DNA from: Paramecium tetraurelia
Lineage: Eukaryota; Ciliophora; Oligohymenophorea; Peniculida; Parameciidae
Reading direction: 5' to 3'
NCBI RefSeq assembly: GCF_000165425.1
Contig: NW_001798961.1
Location: 62,001 to 126,000, forward strand
Length of the DNA: 64,000 nt
Shown: piece after piece, positions 34,383 through 45,920 of the stretch
Position numbering within the stretch: the first letter of the stretch is position 1
Layout of the letters: each line of letters starts with the position of its first letter
Notes under the pieces: model-generated
What the model saw: the letters and a program-made list of their open reading frames with translations, nothing else
The model's database searches: none
Told to the model about the DNA's origin: nothing
Position numbers and translations under genes: made by a program

Positions 34383-37300
34383 ATGGCAAAAAACACAGTC
34401 ACAATGTTTTTATGCTTATTAATATTGACGAGCCATTGCAGCCTAAAAGATTTGGTTGATAATCCTCAACAACATAGGGATAGAAGAAAAAAGTTGTGAT
34501 AATTGTATTATTTTAGTAATTTGAGATCAAATACCTATAAGGAAAATTTATTGCAGTTTGATTAATATTAACGAAGCTTTCTAATTTCTGAGAACGTCCT
34601 TAGTGCTAATCAATAAGAGGTATAAGTCACAAAGGAAAAATTGTTTGCTAACTAAGAAGCTATTAAAAATTTAGAAGATAAAAGAGAAAATAATGTTAAC
34701 AGAGAGGTTGATAATGAATTCAAAAACAATGCCGATTAAGCATAGTCATAAAATAATAATAGTAAATTTGATTAATCAAAATAATAATAATAATACTATT
34801 AGTAGGAAAATTAAGCTTAAGATTTAGATAACATAGAAGAATAAACATTACATATAGAATAATAAGACAGCGACCATAATATTAAAAGAATAAACAAAAA
34901 CTATGCTATGTAAGATTAGTAAGATGGGGAATAAGATAATAATGAAGACGGGTAAGGACAAGATGGAGATACATAAGATGAGCCTCCTGCTGATGAAAAT
35001 AAAGAAGATCCACCAGCAGAAGAACCAAAAGAAGATCCACCTGCTGAGGAACCGAAAGAAGATCCCCCAGCTGAAGAGCCAAAGGAAGATCCCCCAGCTG
35101 AAGAACCAAAAGAAGACCCCCCAGCTGAAGAACCTAAGGAAGATCCACCTGCTGAAGAGCCAAAGGAAGATCCTCCTGCTGAAGAACCAAAAGAAGATCC
35201 ACCTGCGGAGGAACCTAAAGAGGATCCACCAGCTGAAGAACCTAAAGAAGACCCACCTGCTGAAGAACCAAAAGAAGAACCACCAGCTGAGGAACCTAAA
35301 GAAGAGCCTCCAGCTGAAGAACCGAAAGAAGAACCTCCAGCTGAAGAGCCAAAAGAAGAACCACCAGCTGAGGAACCTAAAGAAGAGCCACCAGCTGAGG
35401 AACCTAAAGAAGAGCCACCAGCTGAAGAAACCAAAGAAGAGCCACCTGCTGAAGAACCTAAGGAAGAGCCACCAGCTGAAGAACCAAAAGAAGAACCACC
35501 TGCTGAAGAACCAAAGGAAGATCCACCTGCTGAAGAACCAAAGGAAGATCCACCAGCCGAAGAACCTAAGGAAGATCCACCTGCTGAGGAACCGAAAGAA
35601 GAACCTCCAGCTGAAGAGCCAAAAGAAGATCCACCTGCTGAAGAACCAAAGGAAGATCCACCTGCTGAAGAACCAAAAGAAGAACCACCAGCAGAAGAGA
35701 CGAAAGAAGAACCTCCTGCTGAGGAAACAAAAGAAGAACCTTCCCTGCTGAAGAAACTAAAGAAGAACCTCCCGGCTGAAGAAACAAAAGAAGAACCTCC
35801 TGCTGAAGAAACTAAAGAAGAGCCTCCTGCTGAGGAAACTAAAGAAGAACCACCAGCTGAAGAGACTAAAGAAGAACCACCAGCCGAAGAAACTAAAGAG
35901 GAGCCTCCCGCTGAAGAAACAAAAGAGGAACCACCAGCTGAAGAGACTAAAGAAGAACCACCAGCAGAAGAGACTAAAGAAGAACCTCCCGCTGAAGAAA
36001 CAAAAGAAGAACCACCTGCTGAGGAAACTAAAGAAGAACCACCAGCTGAAGAGACTAAAGAAGAACCTCCTGCTGAGGAAACAAAAGAAGAACCTCCCGC
36101 TGAAGAAACAAAAGAAGAACCACCTGCTGAAGAAGAAAAAAAATCAGAAGAAGAAACAAAGCCTGAAGAAGAGGCGAAGCCTGAAGAAGAGGCGAGGCCA
36201 GAAGAAGAAACAAAAGCTGAAGAGGAAACTAAACCTGAAGAAGAGTCGAAACCAGAAGAGGAAACAAAGCCTGAAGAAGAGGCTAAACCCGAAGAAGAAG
36301 CAAAAGCTGAAGAGGAAACTAAGCCAGAAGAAGAAACTAAAGCCGAAGAAGAAACAAAAGCAGAAGAAGAAGCTAAACCAGAAGAAGAAACAAAACCTGA
36401 AGAAGAGGCTAAACCTGAAGAAGAAACAAAACCTGAAGAAGAAGCTAAACCAGAAGAAGAAACAAAACCTGAAGAAGAGGCTAAACCTGAAGAAGAAACA
36501 AAACCTGAAGAAGAAGCTAAACCAGAAGAAGAAACAAAACCTGAAGAAGAGGCTAAACCTGAAGAAGAAACAAAAGCGGAAGAAGAGGTTAAACCTGAAG
36601 AAGAAACAAAAGCGGAAGAAGAGGCAAAGCCAGAAGAGGAAACTAAGGCTGAAGAAGAAGCAAAGGCAGAAGAGGAAACTAAAGCTGAAGAAGAGGCAAA
36701 GCCAGAAGAGGAAGCGAAACCTGAAGAAGAAACAAAAGCAGAAGAGGAAGTGAAACCTGAAGAAGAGGCAAAGCCAGAAGAGGAAGCGAAACCTGAAGAG
36801 GAAACTAAAGCAGAAGAAGAGGCCAAACCAGAAGAAGAAGCAAAGCCTGAAGAAGAGACAAAGCCAGAAGAGGAAACTAAAGCAGAAGAAGAAACAAAGG
36901 CAGAAGAAGAAGCAAAGCCAGAAGAGGAGACTAAGGCTGAAGAGGAAACTAAGGCAGAAGAAGAAGCAAAGCCAGAAGAGGAGACTAAGGCTGAAGAGGA
37001 AACTAAGGCAGAAGAAGAAACAAAGCCAGAAGAGGAAACTAAAGCCGAAGAAGAGGCGAAGCCAGAAGAAGAAACAAAAGCTGAGGAGGAAACTAAACCT
37101 GAAGAAGAGTCGAAACCAGAAGAAGAAACAAAACCTGAAGAAGAGACTAAACCAGAAGAAGAAGCAAAAGCTGAAGAGGAAACTAAGCCAGAAGAAGCTA
37201 AACCAGAAGAAGAATCTAAAGCAGAAGAAGAAACAAAACCTGAAGAAGAAGCTAAGCCTGAAGATGAGAAGCAAGAAGAGGAGGCGAGCTAAAGTGAACC

Positions 37301-37661
37301 TGCCTCTGAGCCAGAATAAGAAAGTGAACCAGCCTCAGAGCCAGCATAAGAAAGCGAACCTGCTTCTGATGAGGATGATGATGGTGGCGATGATGGTAAG
37401 GATGATGGTGATGATGGTAAGGATGATGGTGATGATGATAAAGATAAAGATGCAGGCAAAGATGAGGACAAAGAAGAAGATAAAAAAGATGCTGATGATA
37501 AAAAAGATGATGAAGATGATGATATGGCATAACTAGCCCTAGCTCCAGAAGTTGATTTAGCAAAACAGTAAGAAAATGCATCAGAAGGAGATAAGAAGTT
37601 ATCATAATTCGGGTATTAATTAGGCATGTGGATTGTAACCATATTCTATTTGGCTTTATGA
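34383..37661 (+). CDS. Secreted/surface acidic Pro-Glu repeat protein
   Basis: ATG 34383, 24-nt intron 34493-34516 (begins GTT, contains TGA), TGA 37659-37661; 1084 residues in one frame. A signal peptide (MFLCLLILTSHCS within the first 20 residues) is followed by an Asn/Gln-rich stretch, then about 40 nine-residue units PPAEEPKED/PPAEETKEE (about 34980-36130), then about 60 six-residue units K-P/A-EEE-A/T/S (about 36130-37270), then Ser-Glu-Pro-Ala and Asp/Gly/Lys tracts. The C-terminus GMWIVTIFYLAL is short and hydrophobic, fitting a GPI signal or tail anchor. Extended, strongly acidic; likely a cell-surface or secretory-granule matrix protein. A local reading-frame slip inside the repeats (35741-35778) is compensated within 40 bases. 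Confidence 0.8.
34980..36130 (+). repeat. 27-bp tandem repeats coding PPAEE(P/T)KE(D/E)
   Basis: About 40 degenerate tandem 27-bp units in the acidic repeat protein. Units change from EEPKED to EEPKEE to EETKEE along the array, pointing to successive local amplifications. Confidence 0.9.
36130..37270 (+). repeat. 18-bp tandem repeats coding K(P/A)EEE(A/T/S)
   Basis: About 60 units of 18 bp with higher-order copies (for example near-identical blocks at 36360-36560 and 36880-37020). They explain the long open frames on the opposite strand. Confidence 0.9.
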
Positions 37662-37744
37662 TTTATAAGCTCAAGAGAAATTAAATATCATCACTTAGTA
37701 CATAATTTTAATTATATATTTTTATTCTTATCTACGAAAACCAG

Positions 37745-38340
37745 ATGCCATACTTTTCTATTTAACTATCTTGGCTTTAAATAATTAGAGTGAGAAATAA
37801 AGTATAAGTAAGGTTTAATGTTAAAGACTTTAAAGTCAAGACTAAAATAAATAAGACAAGAGCAAAATATTAAAAGTTAACATAGAATAGTTGGATAGAG
37901 AATATATGAAATAAAGATATATCATTACTTAAAAGGAAGGGAGATATGAAGATAGAGAGAAATTTAAAATTCATAATAGAATCATTTCATAAAATACCAC
38001 CAAAAATAAAAGTGAACTAATATATAATAGTTTAGGATTAATTATCTATTATAATGAGTAAGAATCTGATTGCAAGAGGATTGATGTGCAATTTAAGGAA
38101 TTTAATTCTATAAAAAAAACTGCTGCTATTGATGATGGACTTAAAATTAAAGAAATATAAATCAATAAGTCTTAAGGAGGGAATATAGATTAGAACACAA
38201 TAAGTAAATATTGAGATATTAATAATCGGCAGTATTAAGACGTAGATTTCTATCTACACGATTTAATTGCTGGCTTATAAAATCAGCAAACATAAATAAT
38301 AAAATCTAATTCTCCTATCAAGAAGAACAATGATGGATGA
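37745..38340 (+). CDS. Unrecognised protein, uncertain 5' and 3' ends
   Basis: The secure core (about 37850-38210) reads KILKVNIEQLDREYMKQRYI, RYEDREKFKIHNRIISQNTT and LGLIIYYNEQESDCKRIDVQ. The start at ATG 37745 needs a 23-nt intron beginning GTT. Near the end, an in-frame TGA at 38213-38215 is removed only by a 36-nt GTA...AAG intron, leading to VDFYLHDLIAGLQNQQTQII and the TGA at 38338-38340. Immediately overlapping in another frame is MDDEPNRRNLQMNLDEIPCT (38333-38450), which may be the true C-terminus after a one-base slip. No domain recognised. Confidence 0.4.
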
Positions 38341-38559
38341 TGAGCCGAATAGGAGAAACCTTTAGATGAACTTGGATGAAATCCCTTGTACCAACCTTTT
38401 CAGAATGATTTTATGTAATATATGGTATAATAATTTTGTAAAAGTTGTATTTATTTGAATAATTTACATAATAATTTGTATTAAATAAAAAGCGCTATAA
38501 TTAAGAATATTTTATTAATTTAAAATTAATTAAGTTTTACTTCACTCTAACATATATTA

Positions 38560-39341
38560 ATGATTCCTGTACAAGTATTGAAAACCATTTAAAATCAGAA
38601 TATTTAACTTCATTAAACAAACCCAGCCTTTCTTAAATCAAGAAAACACTCTCCTATTAACCATTTAATCGTTACTCGTCATCCAAGGGTAAGCCATCAA
38701 ATCAAGGAGTAGTCAAATTCTTTATAAAAACATTTAAAGACCTCCTCTCAATATAATAAGTGTATCTAATCCGTTGAATAATTTCAAAGGCTACCAACTG
38801 AAGCAAATGGGGAGACTAAAAATAGACCTGCAATTCAAATTTCGAGTGCTCTTAAAATGTCTTCCTCAAAACATCCTTCTGAATAATATTACGACACACT
38901 AAAATTTTCTTCTTTTGTAAATGAAAAAGTAAATGATTAATTCGTTTATACTAATATTGGAGAAGCTAAAGAAAATGAGAAGGAATTTAGTCAAGCTAAA
39001 ATTGTTAATGGAAGTGTGGACACTTTCATTGTACATAAGACTGTTTTGAATTGGAAAAATTTAGAAATCTAAAAATTAGAAAAGGAGTTAGAATAACTGA
39101 AATAAGAGAATGTATTATGTTATTGATCATTTAGAGAAAATATCAAAATTTAGAAATTGATTACTAAACTTTGTTGTAGGAGAATTCAAAATTAAAACTA
39201 GTTGTATAGACTTAATAAATAGAAATAAATTGTTTAAATCATCAGTAGACATTTACTTAACTTGGAAAATCTTCTGATTACGTGAGTGCTTTGAGTGATT
39301 CAGATAAATTAAAATTACAGTCTTTAATTGAATGCGATTGA
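38560..39341 (+). CDS. Unrecognised protein with C-terminal coiled coil
   Basis: ATG 38560, 23-nt intron 39112-39134 (contains TGA), TGA 39339-39341; 252 residues. The first half is Ser/Asn/Gln-rich and basic (PAFLKSRKHSPINHLIVTRH). The second half forms a coiled coil across the intron (KNLEIQKLEKELEQLKQEN joined to RKYQNLEIDYQTLLQENSKL). Convergent with the following minus-strand gene, 45 bp apart. Confidence 0.6.
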
Positions 39342-39386
39342 TAGGAAATAAATTTATATATATTCATTACTGATATATGTGAATAT

Positions 39387-40145
39387 TCAATTCCATTATA
39401 TTTTATTTCCTGTCCAAGCCTTTGGATTGTGTATGTTATATAGCATAACATAATTCTTAAATTTAAGGTAATCCTTAATGTTTTGTTTTTTGCTTGACAA
39501 AATCTGTTTGGTTGCAAGCGTATTTAAATACCAAACCAGAACCTCTTTAAATGCTTTCTTACGATTCTGATTTTGAATGGAGTCACCATCATAAATTAAT
39601 TCTTTTTTCAAAGCTTAGTAACCCATAATCAAAACTCTTTATTTTGTGTAGTATTGAATGAAGTCATTGTAGTTGAATTAAAATTAGCTGCAAATACTTG
39701 AAATGGTTTCAGCGAATTAGTTATTTTCAATTGTACGAAATGCATATAGGAGTATATATCTACAAAAGTTTTTGTCAAGAAATTTTTTTGGTCTTTGGGG
39801 TGGTTCTTCTTTAATCTTAATTGGATCATATTTTTGTTTGGACTCACTATATTGATCATGAAACAAATTTAAGGAGTTGTCTTCCTCTTCTATAAATGCA
39901 AAGCTTTCATTGTCAATAATTTAAATAGATTTCTATTTTTCCAAATCCCCATTGCGAAAGACTATATATCCATAGTCATCGAAGAGTTGTGAAAAACCCT
40001 TCTGTGCCTAATTCATGTCTTAAAGCTCATTTTCTGGGTTATAAATTGAAATTTCGGAATCAAATGATTTCTTCACGCTTAACAATTCTTCATCGTTAAC
40101 CGGACTAGAACACTAAAACTGAGGGTGATAGGTTGTTTTTGACAT
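39387..40145 (-). CDS. Unrecognised protein
   Basis: Intronless, 252 residues, ATG 40145-40143, TGA 39389-39387. Acidic N-terminal half (DDYGYIVFRNGDLEKQKSIQ; SFAFIEEEDNSLNLFHDQYS) and a folded, helix-rich C-terminal half (LDKNFCRYILLYAFRTIENN, QNIKDYLKFKNYVMLYNIHN) ending PKAWTGNKIQWN. No membrane segment. Family not recognised. Confidence 0.6.
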
Positions 40146-40264
40146 CTCATGCAATTAGTCAAAAAAAGAAAATAATTAAAGTTGTATAAGAAAATAAATT
40201 ATTAGGATAGCTTACTTCACAAATAAATATTGTGAGGATACTGATAAATTCTGAAACAATTCTT

Positions 40265-41060
40265 TCATAATTATTATTTAAAACAATTGAATCCATCTGT
40301 CCTTCTTCTTTGACTACTTTGTTACTCAGCCTCCAATCTGACGAGAGTCTCTTACTATAGATGATATTATTTGTTCAACTTGAGGAATCTAATTTTCCAC
40401 TCTTAAGCTTCAACTTCAAATTAGGGGAGCTATTCTATATATTTTCGTTGCAATTCAGATTGTTTCTCAAGGTTTTAAATTCTATTAAATTGCAATAATG
40501 TTTACTTGAGGAGAAGTTCTTTTTTTTCTTAACTATATTATCTAATTTATTATTAATGTTTTATTTATTATTATTCAATTTAGGTTTGCATTTGTTAAAT
40601 TTGAGTAGTTTTATCCTAAAGATCCATATAAAGATCCATGTTTTTGGATTCCAATTCAAACATGCTAGAAATGAGATTGAAACTATTGATTTTATTGTCG
40701 ACTGCAACACAATCGTAGCTCTTTCGCTATGTTTGAAATCCCAATTAAAGGTTTTTGTTCTCATCGATTTCAGTTTTGAAAACGACTCGATTGACTTTCT
40801 TTTTTTTGGTTTGATCAGCCTTGCATTTTTGGATGGGGGATTCCTGCAATTTCACTGACTAAAGGGATTTTGTAATCATAAAATAACTAACTTATAAATA
40901 CCTAATTACATAATTAATGGTCTTATAATGGCAATTCTTTCTTCAGAATTCCTGATTTTTGAGATGTATTGTAATTAAATATTTTAGCAATATAACTTTC
41001 ATGTTTCGGAGATGGTTTTGCACCTGCTTGGGATTCCTTTTTAATTGTCTAGAATTGCAT
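40265..41060 (-). CDS. Coiled-coil protein, unknown
   Basis: ATG 41060-41058, one 19-nt intron (40891-40909, ends AAG), TGA 40267-40265; 258 residues. N-terminus KKESQAGAKPSPKHESYIAK, then a Lys-rich link, then a coiled coil of about 130 residues (ESKNMDLYMDLQDKTTQIQQ, QFNRIQNLEKQSELQRKYIE). Two models are possible: one gene with the 19-nt intron, or a shorter gene starting at ATG 40879. The single-gene model keeps the frame and is preferred. Confidence 0.6.
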
Positions 41061-41153
41061 TTTGAAATTAATTATTAAACAACTCAAATTCAAATTTTGA
41101 TTTATTGCTAATATTTATATATATATATATTAATACTTATATACATAATTTCT

Positions 41154-44100
41154 TCAATAATCACTCATAAACTCAATCAACTGTTGGTATTTTTGATTCA
41201 TCTATGCTACAGTATTCAAATAATTGTTGAGCTTTTCCCTTTTGAAAAGTAAACTGCACGACCACAATTTGCAATTCTAATACCCAATCGAGCAGCTTTT
41301 ACATGACGAAGTAATATTGGCCTTATCTATTTCTAGTAGATTTTGTTTGTATTGCAATAGAAACAAGGCTGTTCTACCATCCTGGCTACATGATTTACAT
41401 AACTATAAAATAATTTTAATTTAAATGTACTTCATATTTTGACTCTTCTCCACAAAGCAAACATTACTGTATATTAAGATATTTAACTAGTGTGTATTGA
41501 GTAGCCTTTGTTTAATGAGCATTGCTATAAGTGAGATGTTGTTTAAACTGGTCTCTTTTCGCAAGCATTTTTGGAAGATTACTGTACCAATCAGCTATGT
41601 CAATATCAAAGCACGCAAATAATCTACCAACTGCTGCATTAATCTACTTGATGTAGTAGTGTGGATTCAATTTCATAGTGCTTTAAAAATCATAAATGTT
41701 GACAACTAAATCAGCAAGTTTGGATGTGCCCTATGCTTAAATGACTACATATGGAACTCTTTCTCCTCCTTTTGGTCTTCGCATAGGATCCGAGTTCATA
41801 ATTTTAGTAGCAACTACTGCATGAGCAGGTAGTCTCCCTTCCTTATATGATCCTAATTTGACTTCTTTTGCCATGATGTAATCTTAAATATCAACGTGAT
41901 CTTGGAGAATTTTAGCCCATTATTTTTACATATATAATTTGAGTTGAGACAGATCTTTAGTCTTAAATAGAATATTTATGGCTTTTTTTTAAATTTTTTA
42001 AAGTGCAGGGAATCCATCTCTTCTGATTATTTCAAGCCCTTTACCATCCAATTAAAATTCTCCTTTTTCAAATTTATTACCAACATATCTCTTTTTAGCT
42101 ACCAATAACGCTTCCGAATAGACCTTTTCAAACTTTAATTCAATTGGATGCGGATATAAGCTAGTACAATGTTATGCAATCTAATTTCCAATCAATAGAG
42201 CTTCATTAACTGTTCTGCCAGGAAGCATCACAAATAAGCTGTCTGTATCACCATATAAAACTTTGGCTTACCATGCTGGATTTGTGTTTATGCATTCTAT
42301 ACATTAGTTTAGAATGGTTCTTCCTAATTCGACAACGGAATCAGCTATATCGCCAGAAGGCATTCTACCAGAAAAGGATGCTCCACAATACCCGTACATC
42401 ACATTCATAAATAGTTTAATGGCCAATTATCTGAACCCATGTTACTTCTGTATTTTAGGGTGTTTATCATAAAGTGAAGTAGATTTTTTGATCATAATTC
42501 TGGTCATTAGAAATTCATTCAAAATTTATGGTATTATACCTACCCTAACATCTTTTGTAAGGAAAGCAACATTATTAGGAGTAATTAAAATATGTTTCAT
42601 CAATTCTTCTTGGTTTTAATACTTTTGTAGCAATGATTCGAAGTCAATGTCAGTTGCAACTACTCCAAATCTCTTCTTACCTCCTTCCTAGAACTCTTCT
42701 TTTATGCTTCCTAAACAAGTACTAAAGCATAAGTTATATGCAATCATAATTGAAGGGTATAATGACTGGAAATCAAGGACTATTAAAGGACTTTTAATAA
42801 CAAATATTAATACTCTACTGTAAATATTTTAGGAGGCTCAACCACTAGAGGCATACACTCTAAGATTTTCTAAGTTGAAACCTGTACTCTTGTTGCTGAC
42901 AGTAATAGGTAATCGTTTAGTTTTGTCACTCTATTGAGAATAGATTCAATTTTGAATTAACTTCCTCTAAAACCAACTGACTCATATTCACAACCGAAGA
43001 GTTTGGCTATTTCAATAGTTCTAGGGATTAGACCAATCATTTCTAAAATATCAAATGTCATATTGATTCTTTTAGCGTAATATTAGAAAACAAGGAATGT
43101 CTCTGATTTAAACCATTGTGAGAGAGTTTAATTATGTATCAAAGCATTTTTTTGTTTAAACATCTAAAAGTAAACATTCTCTATGGAATAATCTATAATT
43201 TTGATGTCTGTAGCTACATTTCTCCAAACATTGATTAAAACTCTTCCAACGACAAATGTTATAAACCTGAGCTTCTTCCTTCTACTATTAATTTAGTTTA
43301 GTTTTCCTTTAGAGTTATATGATTTCGTCTTCGCATCTTAATTAAAGCTCTATTTCTTACTGGCTGTCGGCCTTTACATACGATAATCCATGTATTTTTA
43401 TAATTTCTCATTGATAGGTTATGGCTATCCAAAGTTAAACAAGATCTCATCGATATCAAATATTTCAATCAATTTGTCATAAGTTGGTTACCCTCTACTT
43501 ATTTCTGTCAAGAAGTCATAGCCAATGAACTCTGCTCTATTTGCAACGTAATAAAGGCTCCTAGTTTCTAAATCATATCCTGATATGAAATCAGGATCAA
43601 TGAGATGTACAATTAATGTAAAGGCTTTCATAAGATTGATCTCATTCTAAGTCAATACTATAGTGTATTCAACAGGAGCATTCATTCTTTCAAAATAACC
43701 ATTAACTGCCTTCAAATAATTCTCCTCATTCTGGATTATAAGCATTTTATTCATGATCTTTGAACTCTTAACGTTGTAGGAGTGTAGGATAATAAAAGAA
43801 ATTTCATCTTTTTCTGGATCCGGTAATAACTTTGAATCTTTATAAGAAAATATTTCAAATATCATCAGCACTAAATCTTCTTGAAATGTAATATCGTCTT
43901 CACTTAAAATTGATAATGGAGTTGGATAAAAATACTATGATGTTTCAATGATTGAATCTAAAGGATCATTTCTCATAGCTGATCTTCTCTTAATGTCTAA
44001 AACAACCTCTTAAACAGCAGGAGGTTCATGTTAATATTGATACTGTCTTAAATTGCAATTATATTATTATTCTTTAAATACGTCTAGTTTATAGGATTAA

Positions 44101-45910
44101 GGTAGCTTAGTTGAATTTTGGATACTTATGGCATAAAATCTATTTTCTGGAATTTTAATGCATTATTAATCTAAAAGCAAAGCATACATATGATTTTACG
44201 GAAGTTGTTTATGTTTGATATTGTAATGCTTGTACAAGTCTTTAATGTCTCCAAAATAGGCATATTAATGTTCACTTAATTTCATTTGCTTATGTAACTA
44301 TAGGTATACTTCATTTGGAGAAGGTGGCTTTACTTTGTATTGATAGATTTAACTCTTATGACTTTTTGGGATGAGTAGAGAATATTTTTTCTATTTTTTT
44401 TCAATGCAATTGCACATGAGAAAGTTACTGTTGCAGAACTCACAAATTTAGAACATTTGGCCTAATTTGATATTATTTTTGTTTGCGTGATATTTCTTTC
44501 TAAATCTATTTTTATCTTAAAGTTTTTGGTTTTCTTTCATGATATCAAATACATTCTTTTCTTCTTATGATTTAATAATGCTTTCAGCATCTTCGAGATC
44601 TTCATCTTCATTATCTTATTAGAGATCTTACTGATCAATAAACTTATCATCGAAATCGTATTCATAATCAATGTTACCTTCTTCTTTGATAAGTTCAAAT
44701 AGATCCTTTTTTCTGGTTTTATACTCTTGGAATCTTTGGATGATGGATTTCTTACACAACTCCATTTCATCCTATTAGCCATTAAAGAACATTTGTGCAA
44801 TGTTTTGATTAATGATACAAGAGTTAATATCAAATTTGATATGATTCTTCTTAGCATCCTCGTATAATTGAAAATACTGTTTCATGAATTGCTTATTCAA
44901 GACATTAACAGAAGGATAATGTTCCCACAACTACCCTTCTTTATTTTTTGATTTATCCACGATAAAAGAGACTGGTTGATTGAACTTAAATCTTGCTCTA
45001 TTAATTTCCTCGTCTGACCAGAGCTTATTAAGAGATGGAGTTAATTCTACTTCAAATTCTTTGTTGTGCGTGAATGCCCGAGCGATTTCCAACCTATCCT
45101 TCTCATCCTTGTAGCGTTCATTGAGAATGCAAGTATAGTGACAATCTATTTCTAAGGGACAAGTGGTAACCCTGTAGAGATGAGAATACTAGCTTGCGTG
45201 CAAATCTCTAAATAGAATTGGTTTTGTCAACAATGATTCTAAATCTTTATCGAATCTTTTTCTGTATTTCAATTTCAATATCTTGATTTGACTCATTCCG
45301 AATAAATTAGCATCGCTATAAAAGTGCATGAAGTATGTGAGATGAGACTTAAATTACATTATATATATAGTCTTACTTCATATGACTAAAACTTGTAATT
45401 CATGATGGCTCCACTTGCTAATAGCATAACCAATTAGGACATGTATTGTTTGTCATACATGAACAATTTTAAAAAGAGTTGCTTCTACATATGAAACCCA
45501 TAAAAATCCAATTTCTGACATAATTCATATTGGTAGATGATTTTGAATTTTTCTTGAGATTTCTTTGGGTAATGAGCAAGGAAGGTGGAGGCATACACTT
45601 GATGCACTTTGTTTATAAAATCCTTCACAAAGTCAAGATCTGTGAATAAATGTCTCAATTCATCAACTTTGATGTAAAAGTAAGGAAAATAGCCATGAAC
45701 ATGTACGCACATCCGTTCTTTGGTCTTAGGCTCATATCCGAAGAGACGTATAACTGGAGCGAATTGGATTGGGCGATCCAAGTAATCTGTGTTTGAGTAT
45801 TTGAGAGTTTCAAAGAGGGTTTCTTGGTTTGGTTAACTCATTTTGGTGCCTGGAGCTGGCAGATTCATGATGTAATAATCATGTGCGAAAGGGATAAAAT
45901 CAATTTCCAT
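41154..45910 (-). CDS. REV3: DNA polymerase zeta catalytic subunit
   Basis: ATG 45910-45908, introns 45348-45376, 42791-42813 and 41403-41430, TGA 41156-41154; 1558 residues. The N-terminus ([40 protein letters not shown]) matches the REV3 N-terminal domain. B-family motifs are intact: motif [16 protein letters not shown], motif [21 protein letters not shown], motif [12 protein letters not shown], and [10 protein letters not shown] downstream. The C-terminus has the paired Cys module of polymerase zeta ([27 protein letters not shown]) that binds a 4Fe-4S cluster and Pol31. It extends past lesions and mispaired ends with REV7. It is much shorter than human REV3L (about 3130), lacking most of the disordered middle, and is nearer yeast in size. 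Confidence 0.9.
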
Positions 45911-45920
45911 AATAAATAAA

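Noticed and set aside
34916-36826. A 636-residue Ser/Gly-rich open frame on the minus strand
   Set aside because: It is the mirror of the acidic repeat array; the plus frame has a signal peptide, intron and natural ends, while this one has none.
36144-37274. A 376-residue Phe/Cys-rich minus-strand frame
   Set aside because: Also an antisense shadow of the 18-bp repeats; composition is impossible for a normal protein.
40880-41060. A separate small gene upstream of the coiled-coil gene
   Set aside because: A 19-nt intron joins both in frame, and the small ORF would otherwise run on antisense-like sequence and overlap the next gene.
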